DNA of 64,000 bases from Pieris napi (Eukaryota; Arthropoda; Insecta; Lepidoptera; Pieridae): contig NC_062256.1 in the NCBI RefSeq assembly GCF_905475465.1, positions 939,662 to 1,003,661 of the forward strand, written 5' to 3'. Below the pieces are notes generated by a model. The model was not told where the DNA came from. It worked only from the letters and a program-made list of their open reading frames with translations, and made no database searches. Made by a program: the position numbers and the translations under genes. Below are positions 1 through 10,957 of this stretch, piece after piece. How positions within the stretch are numbered: position 1 is the stretch's first letter; each line of letters begins with the position of its first letter.

Positions 1-155
1 ATCTAATAAATGATCGGCATCTTGTGCCTGACATACGGCGTCGACTTTTTGGGTCTAAGTTAAGCCGGCTTCCACACGATGTTTTCCTTCACCGCCGTTC
101 GAGCGAATGTAGAAAGAAAGTCCATTGGTGCACAGTCGGGTGGATTGCCTTCAAT
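1..155 (-). mobile_element. SINE type 1, truncated by window edge
   Basis: Shares the body of the lepidopteran SINE described at 42942, including the CACGATGTTTTCCTTCACCG and CCATTGGTGCACAG blocks. Confidence 0.6.
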
Positions 156-1370
156 GATTTCTATTTCCATTGATTTCTATTGAATTTTGATAAAAAAACA
201 AAAACATAATTTAATGATTGTCCCATTGTGGTTTTTTTCATAATTTGGAAATAATATAGGCCGGCTTTAATAGATAATGAATTTTGCGAAATCGATCTAT
301 TAGTTTTTAGTTTATTAATTAAAAATATCCCTCTTATATTGCTTAAAACTGATATCGGTGCAGAAAATTATAAGTCAGCAATATTTTGGTCAATTAAAAA
401 CGGTATTTCTCAACCTAAGCTAGCAACACTAATTTCTAGCTGTTTTTGTTCTTTATGATTACGGGGAAGCTCCACATATAAAGTTTTTAAAACTGTTGGT
501 AAGAATAACGATTTTGTATATTCAAATTTAAACCTTCTTACTTCAATTGTCTTTATTCGGAAGAGGTAACTCATATGCTGGATTTGGGAGTAATTTTCAG
601 GTTTTGCTTAGCACTCAAATTATATCATAGAATTTAGGTTCTGTTAGAAGAAATAGTCAAGTTTCTTATTATATTGGAATATTAGAGGGATACTGTTCAC
701 CAATCCGTAATCCCTAAACATCTAAAAACCTTACACTATTATGATATGAGTGTAACATTATTAATATTCATTTGATAATAAAATAGTATATTTTAATAAT
801 GTGATAAAACAATCTAAGATTTCACTATGTTATGTAATACATAGGTATATAACTTCTATGTAAAATTTAAGACAAATTTGCACGCTATTATGTGAGGCAG
901 AATATGCAAAGTTTAGCTTGTAAATTATAATTTTGTACCATATTCTTGCAAATAAATTATTATTATTATGTTTGGTAACTGTTCACTTAAGCTTAGGATC
1001 GATTCATGATCGTCGTAGACTGTTGCACACGGGCCTTACCCAAGTGAACACAGTTTTTAATGGGTTATTATCTTGTAAAAATTTGCGAGTTTTTCTTTTC
1101 GAAACTTCTTTTTGAAGGATGATATAAATGGCCTTTTGGAGGTTTAACAATTTGATAGCTTCGTGTAACTGTTTTGGGGTTATTCCGATGATGGACAATT
1201 ATAGGGACTACTGATACTTTTTTAAGGGTACCAATCATTTTAATTGAATTTTTTTTGATCTGTATAATGCTATTGAGCTATTGTTTCTTGTAAGTAGATG
1301 TTGGGTATGGCGATATCTATTAAATGTGCTGTTTTATTGACTTAATAAGTTTTATATCTGGTCTATTGTA
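1..1370. repeat. Direct repeat unit P, copy 1
   Basis: Matches 5656-7723 except for about 100 bp (632-730) absent there and an 800-bp insertion there. Starts in a truncated SINE. Also matched in inverted orientation at 53838-54330 and 60640-61030. No coding capacity recognised. Confidence 0.75.
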
Positions 1371-1436
1371 ATGAATTCCTTTTTCTGTTGATATCGCTCT
1401 ATCAAAGTACAACTTATGAGTATGAATTTCTAGAAT

Positions 1437-3240
1437 TATTATTATTAGGGCCTGGCCAAGGCGGAGGCGTGTCAGTGCTTAGACCTGAAGCAAGCTGTGT
1501 CAGCCTGCAATTGGGTACCTTTTAATGTGCAAAGTATTTTTATATATGTAAGATAAGATATGTAAGATCTGTTGGCTGACCTTTATTAAATATATACATT
1601 AAATTGTATACAAAAACATAATTTATAATACTTCCTTTGGAGACTCTTTGGGCCGTTGTTTCAAGTACACGGTTTATGACTAATTAGGTTAAGAAAATTG
1701 TAAAAACACTGATGAAACGAGAGATGACCAGTTGTTGTGGTGGCTTTATATTATATATTTAACTAGCAGAACAGCCAAGCGTTGTTGTGGCTAAGGTTTT
1801 TGTTATAAATGTATTACTTACATAGTAAACTATGCAAGGGAAACGGTAGGAGAACACCAGTCATGGAGTCCACCCTGCTTTTTTGGTGGGTAATGGGTAG
1901 ATATGCCATTAAATTGTACCTTATGTGAAACGTTGGTACTTTCAACACAGCACCATCTGTTAGAATTGTGACTATTAAATAATAAACAAATATTTTGCAA
2001 AAAAATAATATTGCTGTATAAATTGAGATGTACCCTATCCTATCTTTTAAGTTAGATCAAACCGCACACGCTGTGCAAATTTGATTGAAATCGGTTCAGT
2101 AGTTTAGAAGTCCATAGCGGACAAACAACGTGACGCGTAATTTATATATATTAAGATTAACAGGACTCCCGCTTCCGTTATATAAACTCGTAGATAAGAA
2201 GATTCAGATAAACACTCAACCGAAACATTGTAACAAAGCCCATACAACATCAAACAATGTTATTCAAGAGGAAGAATGATATCATTTATAAATTCCAATA
2301 CAGAAATAGCGTCATGATCGTAGAACAATGGCGGATTTGAAAAAATCCAAAATCATATTTTTATCATATTTGGATACTACATTGACTAAATATTACGGCT
2401 ACATTAAAAAACAAACCATGTGTTTTACATTTCAAAGTAATCAGTCGGTAAAGTGACGGATTTGATAGACGCTCATAGAAGCATGTGATTTTTCTAGAAA
2501 ACGAAACTAATTCAATGTTATTATTTTTATGTTGTTTCAATAGAAACTCTTTTGTTTGCTTGTATGCCAATTTTCATAATAACAGAATATGAATTAAAAG
2601 AGTTTTGACAAAAAACTAACATAATAATTTGAAATGGCTGTCCTGTGCACAGGTGGTAATGGAAGATTTAAGTTGGCGCCTGGTAATTGGTATATATAAT
2701 ATATATAGATAGTACCGGTGAACCCAGAGCTGGTGCATAGCTCGCTCAACGAAAAAGTATCGCAAAACAGCGAGGAAATGCTGCCAGCATTAAAGGGAAA
2801 CTGCCACACGGGCTAACGTGTCTACACAAGTAGCATCCCATACCAAAGTCTGTCCCATCACCCAAGGAATCAAAGATATCTCGTCCGGCCGCGTGCCATC
2901 GTCTCTATTAAAGACAATTAAAGTAAATAGACAAATCAATGCTAAAATAGCCGTAACTCTCGTGGTAATTACAAATTTTGACGATGGATGTCAGAAGCTG
3001 TATTAAAATAACAAATATTAACCTAATCATTCGAATGTTTAGAAAACAGCCGCGAGATGTCGCTTTAAAAATCTTTCCTACGGCCAGGTGCGTATGCGAG
3101 GTTGCCAATCTTTGAATAACGACTACAACATGCAAGTGCGGCAACGCCGCAAATGTACAAGACGCGACACTTAAAGTTAAAGGATTAATTGAATTATTCA
3201 AAAGCAAAAGAGACCCAACAATGACGTAGGAATTAACATA
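1437..3240. repeat. X-region, composite of dispersed repeats
   Basis: Holds a dispersed family also seen at 40015-40450, 51008-51950, 58690-58880 and 60245-60640, recognisable by the core GTGGCAGTGTACCTTTAACG and by GACTCTTGGGCC. It is interrupted by a Helitron at 1763-2156. No gene recognised; unclassified. Confidence 0.5.
1763..2156 (-). mobile_element. Helitron family C
   Basis: Minus-oriented, starts TCTTAATATATATAAATTAC, ends CTAG. Close relative of 43418-43801. Confidence 0.65.
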
Positions 3241-4282
3241 ATGAAAACTTATATTATTGCATTACTTAGATCTTGGGTTGAAATAACAATATTATTGATA
3301 AATAAATTGATACATATTATTGAAATTGCGAGGAAAACTCGATTTGGACAAAGATTTTTTATTCGTTAGAAACACATTTTTCTGTGTTCTTATTTATTTA
3401 TTTCAGTTTTTATTAGATATATAATAACTTAAAGAAAAGCTGCACCAAACAAAAATATCTAGAAATTATTCATTTGCGCTGCTTCTATAAACTAACCGGC
3501 AATTTGGTTATTTTGCAACATTAGTTTAATTGACAATTAATACTAATAATTTTGTCTTTTTAAAGTTTATAAAAATTACCATCCGAAATTTAATAAATTT
3601 ACAACATCTTATTTACAGAAAGAAGCTTTGCAATGATTTAATCTGGAACTTTTCCCTAAATTTAATATCAAGGATTTCTTCTTATTAGGCGCCTTCACAA
3701 TCACCTTCTCTTGGCGCCATCACAATTAATAGCCAGAAGCATTTTGGGAATATTTATTTTTATATGAACATTAGTGGTCTATTACTATAATTTAATTGTT
3801 TAATGAAGACGAATAATATAAAATATTTTTATTTCGAAATGCTCAAAGTGAGCTTTCTTAGTTTCACTCAGGGTTGGCATTATTAAATGGTTATAAAATG
3901 AAAATAATTAATATCTTGGGAGTCTAAATGGATAGACATCAAATCCAGTTGAAACTATGCTATTTTTTAACTCTTATTGGCATTGTCATTAAAAAAAATT
4001 GTAACGTGGGACATTATTTGTCGATTCTTTTTTGTGAATATTTTAATCTATTACTGTTAAAATATGTAGTGTTTAGTTTTAAATGTGATGAAAATGTATA
4101 TAGTTGCCTCATGAGTAATCTGTAATAGTCTGTGTCAAGAGTTAATGTAATTTGTTAAATAAATGAATGAAATATTACGAAAAAGTGGTTTGAAAGAAAG
4201 ATACCTACCAAAATATATCAAATACATCCTACAACAGGACAAGGAGGGAGATAGCAGAATAAAAACTTTTTCAATTAATGCG
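3241..4282. other. AT-rich intergenic DNA, no gene seen
   Basis: Parts of it are shared with 56300-58330 in inverted orientation, so it belongs to the segmental duplication. The short open frame at 3928-4125 is AT-rich with no homologous frame in the other arm. Confidence 0.5.
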
Positions 4283-4288
4283 TTTATT
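4283..4288 (-). terminator. Polyadenylation signal AATAAA, left exonuclease gene
   Basis: AATAAA on the minus strand 75 nt past the stop codon; a matching AATAAA follows the duplicate gene. Confidence 0.5.
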
Positions 4289-4362
4289 TTACGAAACTTT
4301 ACGGAATAGAAACTATTAAATTGTACTTATGTAAAATGCTAATTAATCTTTGACATAAATAA

Positions 4363-5114
4363 TTAAAAGCGATCTTTGTTATAAATCCTCATCACAGCTT
4401 TCGCATCTTCAACAGAGTCATGTGGTCCATTTTGAATGGACAAACCAAGCTCTTGTTGAGCCAATTTCTTAAGCGACTGTTTCTGGCCAGATATCTGAAA
4501 AAGAAATCGATAATGAAATTGCGTCATCTAAACGCCGTACTGAAATTGGTTAAGAGAGATAATTAGGTACATATTATAACAGCCTTTACGCGTCAATTTC
4601 AATGAAAAATTAACCAACAGAACCTCTTAGAATTGTCAATATTTCATAGACAGATTGAAGCAAAAACAAGAAACGAAAATTGTGTTTTCTGCAAAATACG
4701 CCTATCGAAACAGATTATGAAATTGTAATATAATAACTACTTAATTGTTGTACTTTTTCTGAAATAAGAAATGGCACTTACTTGGTAACGCTGATAGGTC
4801 GCCACGTCCTTGACTTTAGAATGCGATATTCCTAAAGCTTCGAGGTCTTTTTCCACATCATACCCCACGAGCACATGCCCGTTGATGATGCTCTTCAAAC
4901 GACGGACTACCTCATCTTTCGGTTTAGCTTCAGTTTCGTAGCCGCGTTTAATCCCGGATATCGAGGTCCGGTAGTCGGCTACATGACGAGTAGGTTTAAT
5001 ATACTCATCCAGAACAGTTTCTAAAGCTTCATCCACGAGGGACACTCTAGCAACCATGCTTTTACCCAAATCATTTTCAACCATCTCACAATCGATAGCG
5101 TAGAAACGAACCAT
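4363..5114 (-). CDS. DEDDh 3'-5' exonuclease, ISG20/REXO4-like (two exons)
   Basis: Two exons: 4782-5114 (111 codons) and 4363-4494 (43 codons plus TAA), joined in phase 0 across a 287-nt intron with GTAAGT donor and TTTTTCAG acceptor; 154 residues. Catalytic residues of the DEDDh exonuclease fold are all visible: D8 and E10 in IDCEMV, D90 in EKDLEAL, then H136 and D141 in HDSVEDA encoded by exon 2. This is the ExoIII/RNase T type fold, here without any extra N- or C-terminal region, so shorter than typical REXO4 and nearer ISG20 size. Expected role: 3'-5' trimming of RNA or ssDNA in nucleus or cytoplasm; no targeting signal is seen. The unspliced frame runs on into the intron and ends there, so the exon boundary rests on the donor and on the paralogue at 55510. 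Start chosen because it is the first ATG after the TATA box and is shared with the paralogue. Confidence 0.85.
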
Positions 5115-5208
5115 TTTAACTTGAATACAGAGAACTTTTAGCTAAGCTTTAAACGCAAGATGCTGGAGTACCGAGTAAGTATTAAGTAACGAAAATGTGC
5201 GCTTCAAG

Positions 5209-5216
5209 TATTTATA
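5209..5216 (-). promoter_or_regulatory. TATA box of the left exonuclease gene
   Basis: TATAAATA on the minus strand, 95 nt upstream of the ATG. The same box at the same relative place occurs in the duplicated gene (55412), and the sequence between box and ATG is recognisably homologous, which supports it as the core promoter. Confidence 0.6.
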
Positions 5217-5590
5217 ACAATTTTTTGATAAATCAGCGATCAAGCGCTGTGTGGCCGTTGAATAAACCGCTTCATTATTTCGTTCAAAGCTTTAAGAGAT
5301 TTATAGAAAATTAGGGGGGTAAACCATATACTTATCTCGATTAAACAAACAAATATGAATTAAGATTGAAGAGGTAACTATTAACATATGAAATTTGTTA
5401 AATTAGTTAACGAAGTCTATATGAAAACCAAAACACATCATAAAGCGCTTACATATATTAGATGTAGCTAAACAGTGTTGCCCGAAAATATTATGCACCA
5501 AAAAAATAGCAAAAACAAAATGAAAATAAAATTAATAATTAAAACGAAATATAAAAAAATATACTTGTCTTGGAATATAAATAAAATTTA

Positions 5591-5805
5591 ATCAGTGGCG
5601 CTACATTATTTTAAGGTCTGGGCCTCAGATTTATGTATCTGTTTCATGATTGTCAATCTAATAAATGATCGGCATCTTGTGCCTGACATACGGCGTCGAC
5701 TTTTTGGGTCTAAGTTAAGCCGGCTTCCTTCCACACGATGTTTTCCTTCACCGCCGTTCGAGCGAATGTAGAAAGAAAGTCCATTGGTGCACAGCCGGGT
5801 GGATT
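5591..5805 (-). mobile_element. SINE type 1
   Basis: Minus-oriented copy; the 3' end reads GTAGCGCCACTGATT on the minus strand. The pol III head with the B box is lost or very diverged. Confidence 0.65.
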
Positions 5806-7723
5806 GCCTTCAATGATTTCTATTTCCATTGATTTCTATTGAAATTTGATAAAAAAACAAAAACATAATTTAATTATTGTCCCATTGTGGTTTTTTTCAT
5901 AATTTGGAAATAATATAGGCCGGCTTTAATAGATAATGAATTTTGCGAAATCGATCTATTAGTTTTTAGTTTATTAATTAATAATATCCCTCTTATATTG
6001 CTTAAAACTGATATCGGTGCAGAAGATTATAAGTCAGCAATATTTTGGTCAATTAAAAACGGTATTTCTCCTCCTAAGCTAGCAACACTAATTTCTAGCT
6101 GTTTTGTTCTTTATGATTTCGGGGAAGCCCCACATATAAAGTTTTTAAAACTGTTGGTAAGAATAACGATTTTGTATATTCAAATTTAAACCTTCTTGCT
6201 TCAATTGTCTTTATTCGGAAGAGGTAACTCATATGCTGGATTTGGGAGTAATTTTCAGGTTTTGCTTAGCACTCAAATTTTATCATAGCCTTACACTATT
6301 ATGATATGAGTGTAACATTATTAATATTCATTTAATAATAAAATAATATATTTTAATAATGAGATAAAATAATCTAAGATTTCACTATGTTATGTAATAC
6401 ATAGGTATATAACTTCTATGTAAAATTTAAGACAAATTTGCACGCTATTATGTGAGGCAGAATATGCAAAGTTTAGCTTGTAAATTATAATTTTGTACCA
6501 TATTCTTGCAAATAAATTATTATTATTATGTTTGGTAACTGTTCACTTTAGCTTAGGATCGATTCATCATCCTCGTACTGTTGCCTACACGGGCCTAACC
6601 CAAGTGAACACAGTTTTTAATGGGTTATAGACCAGTGCCGATAATTTTTGAAACCAAAAAAAATTACAGTAGGATGAAACCCATTAGAAAAGCAGGAAGA
6701 TATTATAAAAATTAAAGGAAAAATAAATTACGGTCGATCTGAGGTCGGGAAGGGGTAGGGGGGGGTCGGTGGAGTTTTAAGGGTAAAAAACGGTTTATCT
6801 CGATTTCCGGCAAAACTAAAAGTCCTATCGAAGAAAGTTAAATGCAAAGTTGTGGGTAATAAAAAGATCTAAAACTTTTGTATTCACACATTTTTCACAT
6901 AACCTCAAAATTTATGTGAATTTAAAACAAACAAACAAAATTTAAAACCAAGTTTTTGGTTTTAAATTTTTATCTTTTACAAAAATATTTTTTTTTTAAC
7001 GAAATTTGGTGAAAACTTACCTTTCTATGTCCCAAATACACTGTAATTTATTTGATTAAAAATATTTATTTGTTCACCTTATTTTGAATTAATATCGAAC
7101 AAACACCCTAATTTTCAATCGAAAATTCTGACGTCAAAATTTCAGCTTTTTTCAAAAAGTTGGTGTGCTTTCAGTTCGTTGAAATCTCTACTTTCCTATG
7201 GTAAAAAAATATATATATATTACCATAGTAAATCTTCTCAGAATATGCAAAAAATCGTATGCAGTAACGCCCAGACCCGTCATCCTCTTCCCTACTTCTC
7301 TATGAATCTTCTTTAAATTATTATCAGATGCCTATTTATTACTATTTTAAGATAACTTATATATACCTGAGTGACCTAAAAAAAAAAATTTTGCCTTTAG
7401 ATGGGCTAAAATTTTCGTATTTCGTATATTATTATCATGTAGAAATTTGCGAGTTTTTCTTCTCGAAACTTCTTTTTGAAGGATGATATAAATGGCCTTT
7501 TGGAGGTATACAAATTTGATAGCTTCGTTATTGGTTGGGTTATTCCGGTGGTGGACATAGGGACTATTGATACTTTGTTAAGTGTTCGAATCCTATTAAT
7601 TTAATTGTTATGATCTATATAATGCTATTGAGCTATTGTTTCTTGTAACTAGATGTTGGGTATGGCGATGTCTATAAATGTCCTGTTTTATTGACTTTAT
7701 AAGTTTTATATCTGGTCTATTGT
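5656..7723. repeat. Direct repeat unit P, copy 2 with insertion
   Basis: Same as 1-1370 but interrupted at 6629-7430 by a mobile element; the uninterrupted sequence at 1056-1076 serves as the empty site. Confidence 0.75.
6629..7430. mobile_element. AGACCAGTGC-family element
   Basis: Inserted in unit P (empty site near 1058); about 800 bp, flanked by TTAT. Related to 52104-52567 and 61040-61531 through the CGGTTTATCTCGATTTCCGG block and GCAGTAACGCCCAGACCCG. Confidence 0.65.
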
Positions 7724-7924
7724 GGTGTATAATTTTGTCTGTATCAAACGTGAGATATATTAATCTAAGTTAATTATTTAAACCGCTAATTTTAGCAAAT
7801 GTGTGATACATACAATTTTAGAAACGGCAAAAGCCTCTTATGGGGCTCCTCCCTACAGACACGTTTTGTGATTCTATTCATTATTTAAAGGAACTTTACT
7901 TTAAAATAGTTTCATCATCGGACG

Positions 7925-8222
7925 TCGAGACAGAATACGAAATTCCACCCGTATCACCTCGACGTCCGCCGTTCCACAACTGAGCGTTTTTCAAGGCAGT
8001 TTTTGCCGAGCACCACCACTATGTGGAACCAGCTGCCCAATGAAGTATTTCCGAACCAATTCGACTTAAGGTCCTTCAAGAAAAGAGCGTACCAATTCTT
8101 AAAAGGCCGGCAACGCACCCGCGAGCCCTCTGGCATTGAGACTCCATGGGCGGCGATATCACTTAACATCAGGTGAGCCTCCTTCCTGCCCGTTTGCCCC
8201 CGTTCTATAAAAAAAAAAGATA
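7925..8222 (+). mobile_element. LINE 3' end with A tail
   Basis: Codes TTMWNQLPNEVFPNQFDL and FKKRAYQFLKGRQRT, the C-terminal tail of a non-LTR RT ORF, then an A-rich end. Related copies at 20905, 29214, 42400 and 48108. Confidence 0.65.
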
Positions 8223-8477
8223 CCTACTATAATACCTGTGTAATTTATTTGATAACAATTATAATTGAAACACAATTTATGAAAGGATTGAACAGATATT
8301 TGTATTGCTTAGTTTTTAAATAATAATATTGCAACAAAATTTCGTTTTGATAGGTATATCACGTTTAAACATTTCAAAAAGAAACAATCGCATCCTGTTT
8401 GTTATGAGTGAACTTAGTGATAGTATTTACGTCCCGGTCGTAGGTATTATTTAGATCATACTGAACTAGCATATCAA

Positions 8478-8753
8478 GGGAGCGTTTAAGTATTACGTAA
8501 CGAATTATAGGGGGGGGGGACTTTTGTAAAACATTATGTTGCGGGGCGGGGATAGAATTACGCGTTATTGTTAATATTACTTTCGACTTTCCAGTACTTT
8601 ACAACACATAATAACACTTTTAGGTATAAAGATTCACTAGGTGGTCACGAAACGTTTTACTATACTTGGGTACAGAAAAACGTTACGGCGCGTTACATGG
8701 GGGGGGGTCCAATAATTTCCAAAAATTGCGTGACGTAAAACTTGAACGCTCCC
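8478..8753. mobile_element. MITE with GGGAGCGTT ends
   Basis: Imperfect inverted repeats GGGAGCGTTTAAGTATTACG and matching CGTAAAACTTGAACGCTCCC. Contains G-runs (8511-8520, 8700-8707). Confidence 0.6.
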
Positions 8754-8757
8754 CAAT

Positions 8758-9513
8758 TAGTGATGCAACGGATCTCTGTTTCTATTTGCCGCAAGTGCGG
8801 AAGTTCCGCGCGCATTTCAACATTAGTTTCTGCTTGTTTCCGCTACTTTTATATCGGAGATATAATCGGAAGTTTACGACGGCTGAGAGTTAGCCAATAT
8901 TTGTCGGTACCCCCCCGCAGCGTCACCAGTGAGCAATTATTTAGCGGAGCTGGTCTTATATACAAAGAACACCGGAACAGATTATCAGGTGCAAAAGCGC
9001 CAAATTACTTTTCATAAAATATAACTTACCACTACTTAATTTTGAATATTAATAAAATGTTCTGTTGCAAAGTTGCAATATTGATTTCTAATATATCTAT
9101 TACTAATCTAGATTTGGTGTAGGTATTTCATATATTTTTTTATGGCTCTGGCACGATTTGTGCATTAGCCAGCGTCAAGTGTAGGATTTTTTATAATTCG
9201 TGCTTGTCTTTAGAAATTCGACCGTGTCCTCCATGTACGGTTTAAGCACTCGCCCGGTACCGCACAACCCTCCCAAAGGCCGAGAACAAATTTAAATTAA
9301 ATTAAAACTTGCCCTCGAACCCGGTACCCCTCACCTAGCTGCCACTTAATAGGACCGCTAGGCTATGAGGCCCCTTATTTCATACTTAATAAAGAAATAT
9401 ATTTGTTAATTTTTCTGCATCCGTTTCTGCATCCGTTTCCGTTTCTGCTAAAATTGACTTTTGACATCTGTTTCCGTTTCTGGTTCCGCTAAGACACTTC
9501 CGTTGCATCCCTA
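8758..9513. mobile_element. hAT-like non-autonomous element
   Basis: 15-bp inverted ends TAGTGATGCAACGGA / TCCGTTGCATCCCTA, resembling hAT termini; no clear TSD. Hosts a SINE at 9133-9375. The open frames inside (8666-9017) show no transposase motif. Confidence 0.5.
9133..9375 (-). mobile_element. tRNA-derived SINE type 2 with TSD
   Basis: Minus-oriented copy of the family at 19107, flanked by TATTTCATA (9124-9132 and 9376-9384). Nested in the hAT-like element 8758-9513. Confidence 0.85.
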
Positions 9514-9532
9514 ATGCCGCATTTACATTCAG

Positions 9533-9596
9533 CCGTAGTGAGCAGGAAAGTGGGCAGTTCCACCCACCTCCCTGCTCACTTCCCTGCTCACTACGG
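9533..9596. repeat. Short hairpin CCGTAGTGAGCAGG
   Basis: Inverted arms CCGTAGTGAGCAGG and CCTGCTCACTACGG with an extra internal CTGCTCACTTCC; probably a MITE relic. Confidence 0.55.
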
Positions 9597-10805
9597 GTGC
9601 GCGTCGTTGCCGTTTTTACTTCTTGACCGTCGTCTCTTTCGAATGAATTTGCATTGCTAAATTTATCGACTCATTTTAGCCCAATTTGTTTGTATGGGCT
9701 TTTAGTTAGAGATATATTCCTTGTACGTTTATAAAAATATGCCTATTATATATAAATATGCATTATAAAAAAGTCTTTTTTCTACGTTGTATATGTCGAA
9801 AATACCTCTAGTATGATTACTTAGGGGGCCCTCAAAGACTGGCAAAGAACCTCCAGACAAATGTCATTGGGCAGTGGTGGCACTTCATCCGTCGCTCGTT
9901 GGCGATTTCTCAAAACAATTACTGTCTGAGAACAGAAAAACTTACAATACTCGTACAGTAAACATCGTGTTCTCTTGAGGTGAGAAGGATCTTGTGCGCT
10001 GTCTAACATACAGAAATGGTTTGACAGCAGCAGCAGAATTAATAATAAAAACAATATATAAAACACACATTTATTAGAAATTAAACAAATGTATACATTT
10101 AAAACACTGTTAGTTACAAATTATTAATCAAAGGACAATCAAAGATAAAATTTTAAAAGGTTTTCGTCGCGCCAGATTTAAAAAAAAAACATTTATTTCA
10201 GCTGTCAAACTGACAACTGACGTTATGAGAACAATCCGTAGGTGAAGGCTCACGTCAGTGTAAGTTCTTACTGCCCGAATGCTCCAAAATGCATTGGGGG
10301 TCTTGTGAGGCTTCTAACACCAACTGATCTAACCACCAACAATCGAAAAGAACGTCTTTTGTCTGTGCCCCCTTGATGCAAGTTGTAGATCCGCCGTTGA
10401 TAATCTAACTACTATTTTTGATATTGGGTGACGATTATCACAATTTTGTCTAAAGTTCAATCTACCAAGGAGTGAGTGGTAAAAATTGTAAATGATTTTG
10501 ACAGTTGACAGTTCTCAACGTTTGGTCATCTTGGAAGAATCGTTTGGGGTTAATTTTGAAAACTGACTTTTAAAGCTGGTTATTTTATAACAATATATGT
10601 AGTATCATTTACAAAAAGCTTTTCAAATAATAAAGATAGTGCCGCCACAGATTAGAGTTAGCGCCACTTGTACATGACAGCCTGTAGACATGTCACGTCA
10701 ACTGTGACGCTTTGAAGTTTGAATCATAGAGTAAATTATTTTCGTAACAAACAGAAAAGCACACTGTAGATATAATTCTAACAATTATTAAATTAAATCG
10801 CGGTA
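9597..10805. other. 3' flank of the large gene, nothing recognised
   Basis: No conserved coding frame or repeat family identified. No clear AATAAA lies close downstream of the stop at 10806; the nearest on the minus strand is around 10190. Confidence 0.4.
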
Positions 10806-10957
10806 TTATTTGATACCGGGTGGTAGGTCTTTCATTTTAATTAATTTTGGCGCAGACGGGCTTTCACAAGTGCAGTAGCAATTTTTCGTGTTTTTCGGTC
10901 CTCGGGGCAGAATGACAAACTGTAGATCGACAATTGTTTGTAATGCTTGAAGATTAT
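10806..10957 (-). CDS. Large gene exon 24: C-terminus with C-x-C-x-C
   Basis: 152 nt, TTTTCAG acceptor; joins exon 23 in phase 1 to give DNLQALQTIVDLQFVI, which again fits the 16-residue unit, then NCYCTCESP and a basic tail ending PPGIK and TAA. The three alternating Cys are 24, 22 and 20 residues from the end; such a terminal motif could serve interchain disulphides. Confidence 0.75.

Larger units (their letters stand above)
1..7723 (-). repeat. Left arm of inverted segmental duplication
   Basis: Order on the plus strand: unit P (1-1370), unit X region (1437-3240), exonuclease gene (minus), unit P again (5656-7723). The reverse complement of 53838-61035 shows the same order, including the gene, its promoter, its 3' flank (4180-4290 matches 56280-56400) and the region 3200-3400 (matches 58010-58330). 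Confidence 0.75.

Noticed and set aside
1004..1198. Small minus-strand frame (64 codons)
   Set aside because: Lies in repeat unit P; the other P copies do not keep the frame. It may be a transposon relic but no family could be named.
8666..9017. Two overlapping short frames
   Set aside because: They straddle the boundary of two transposon-derived elements and show no domain.
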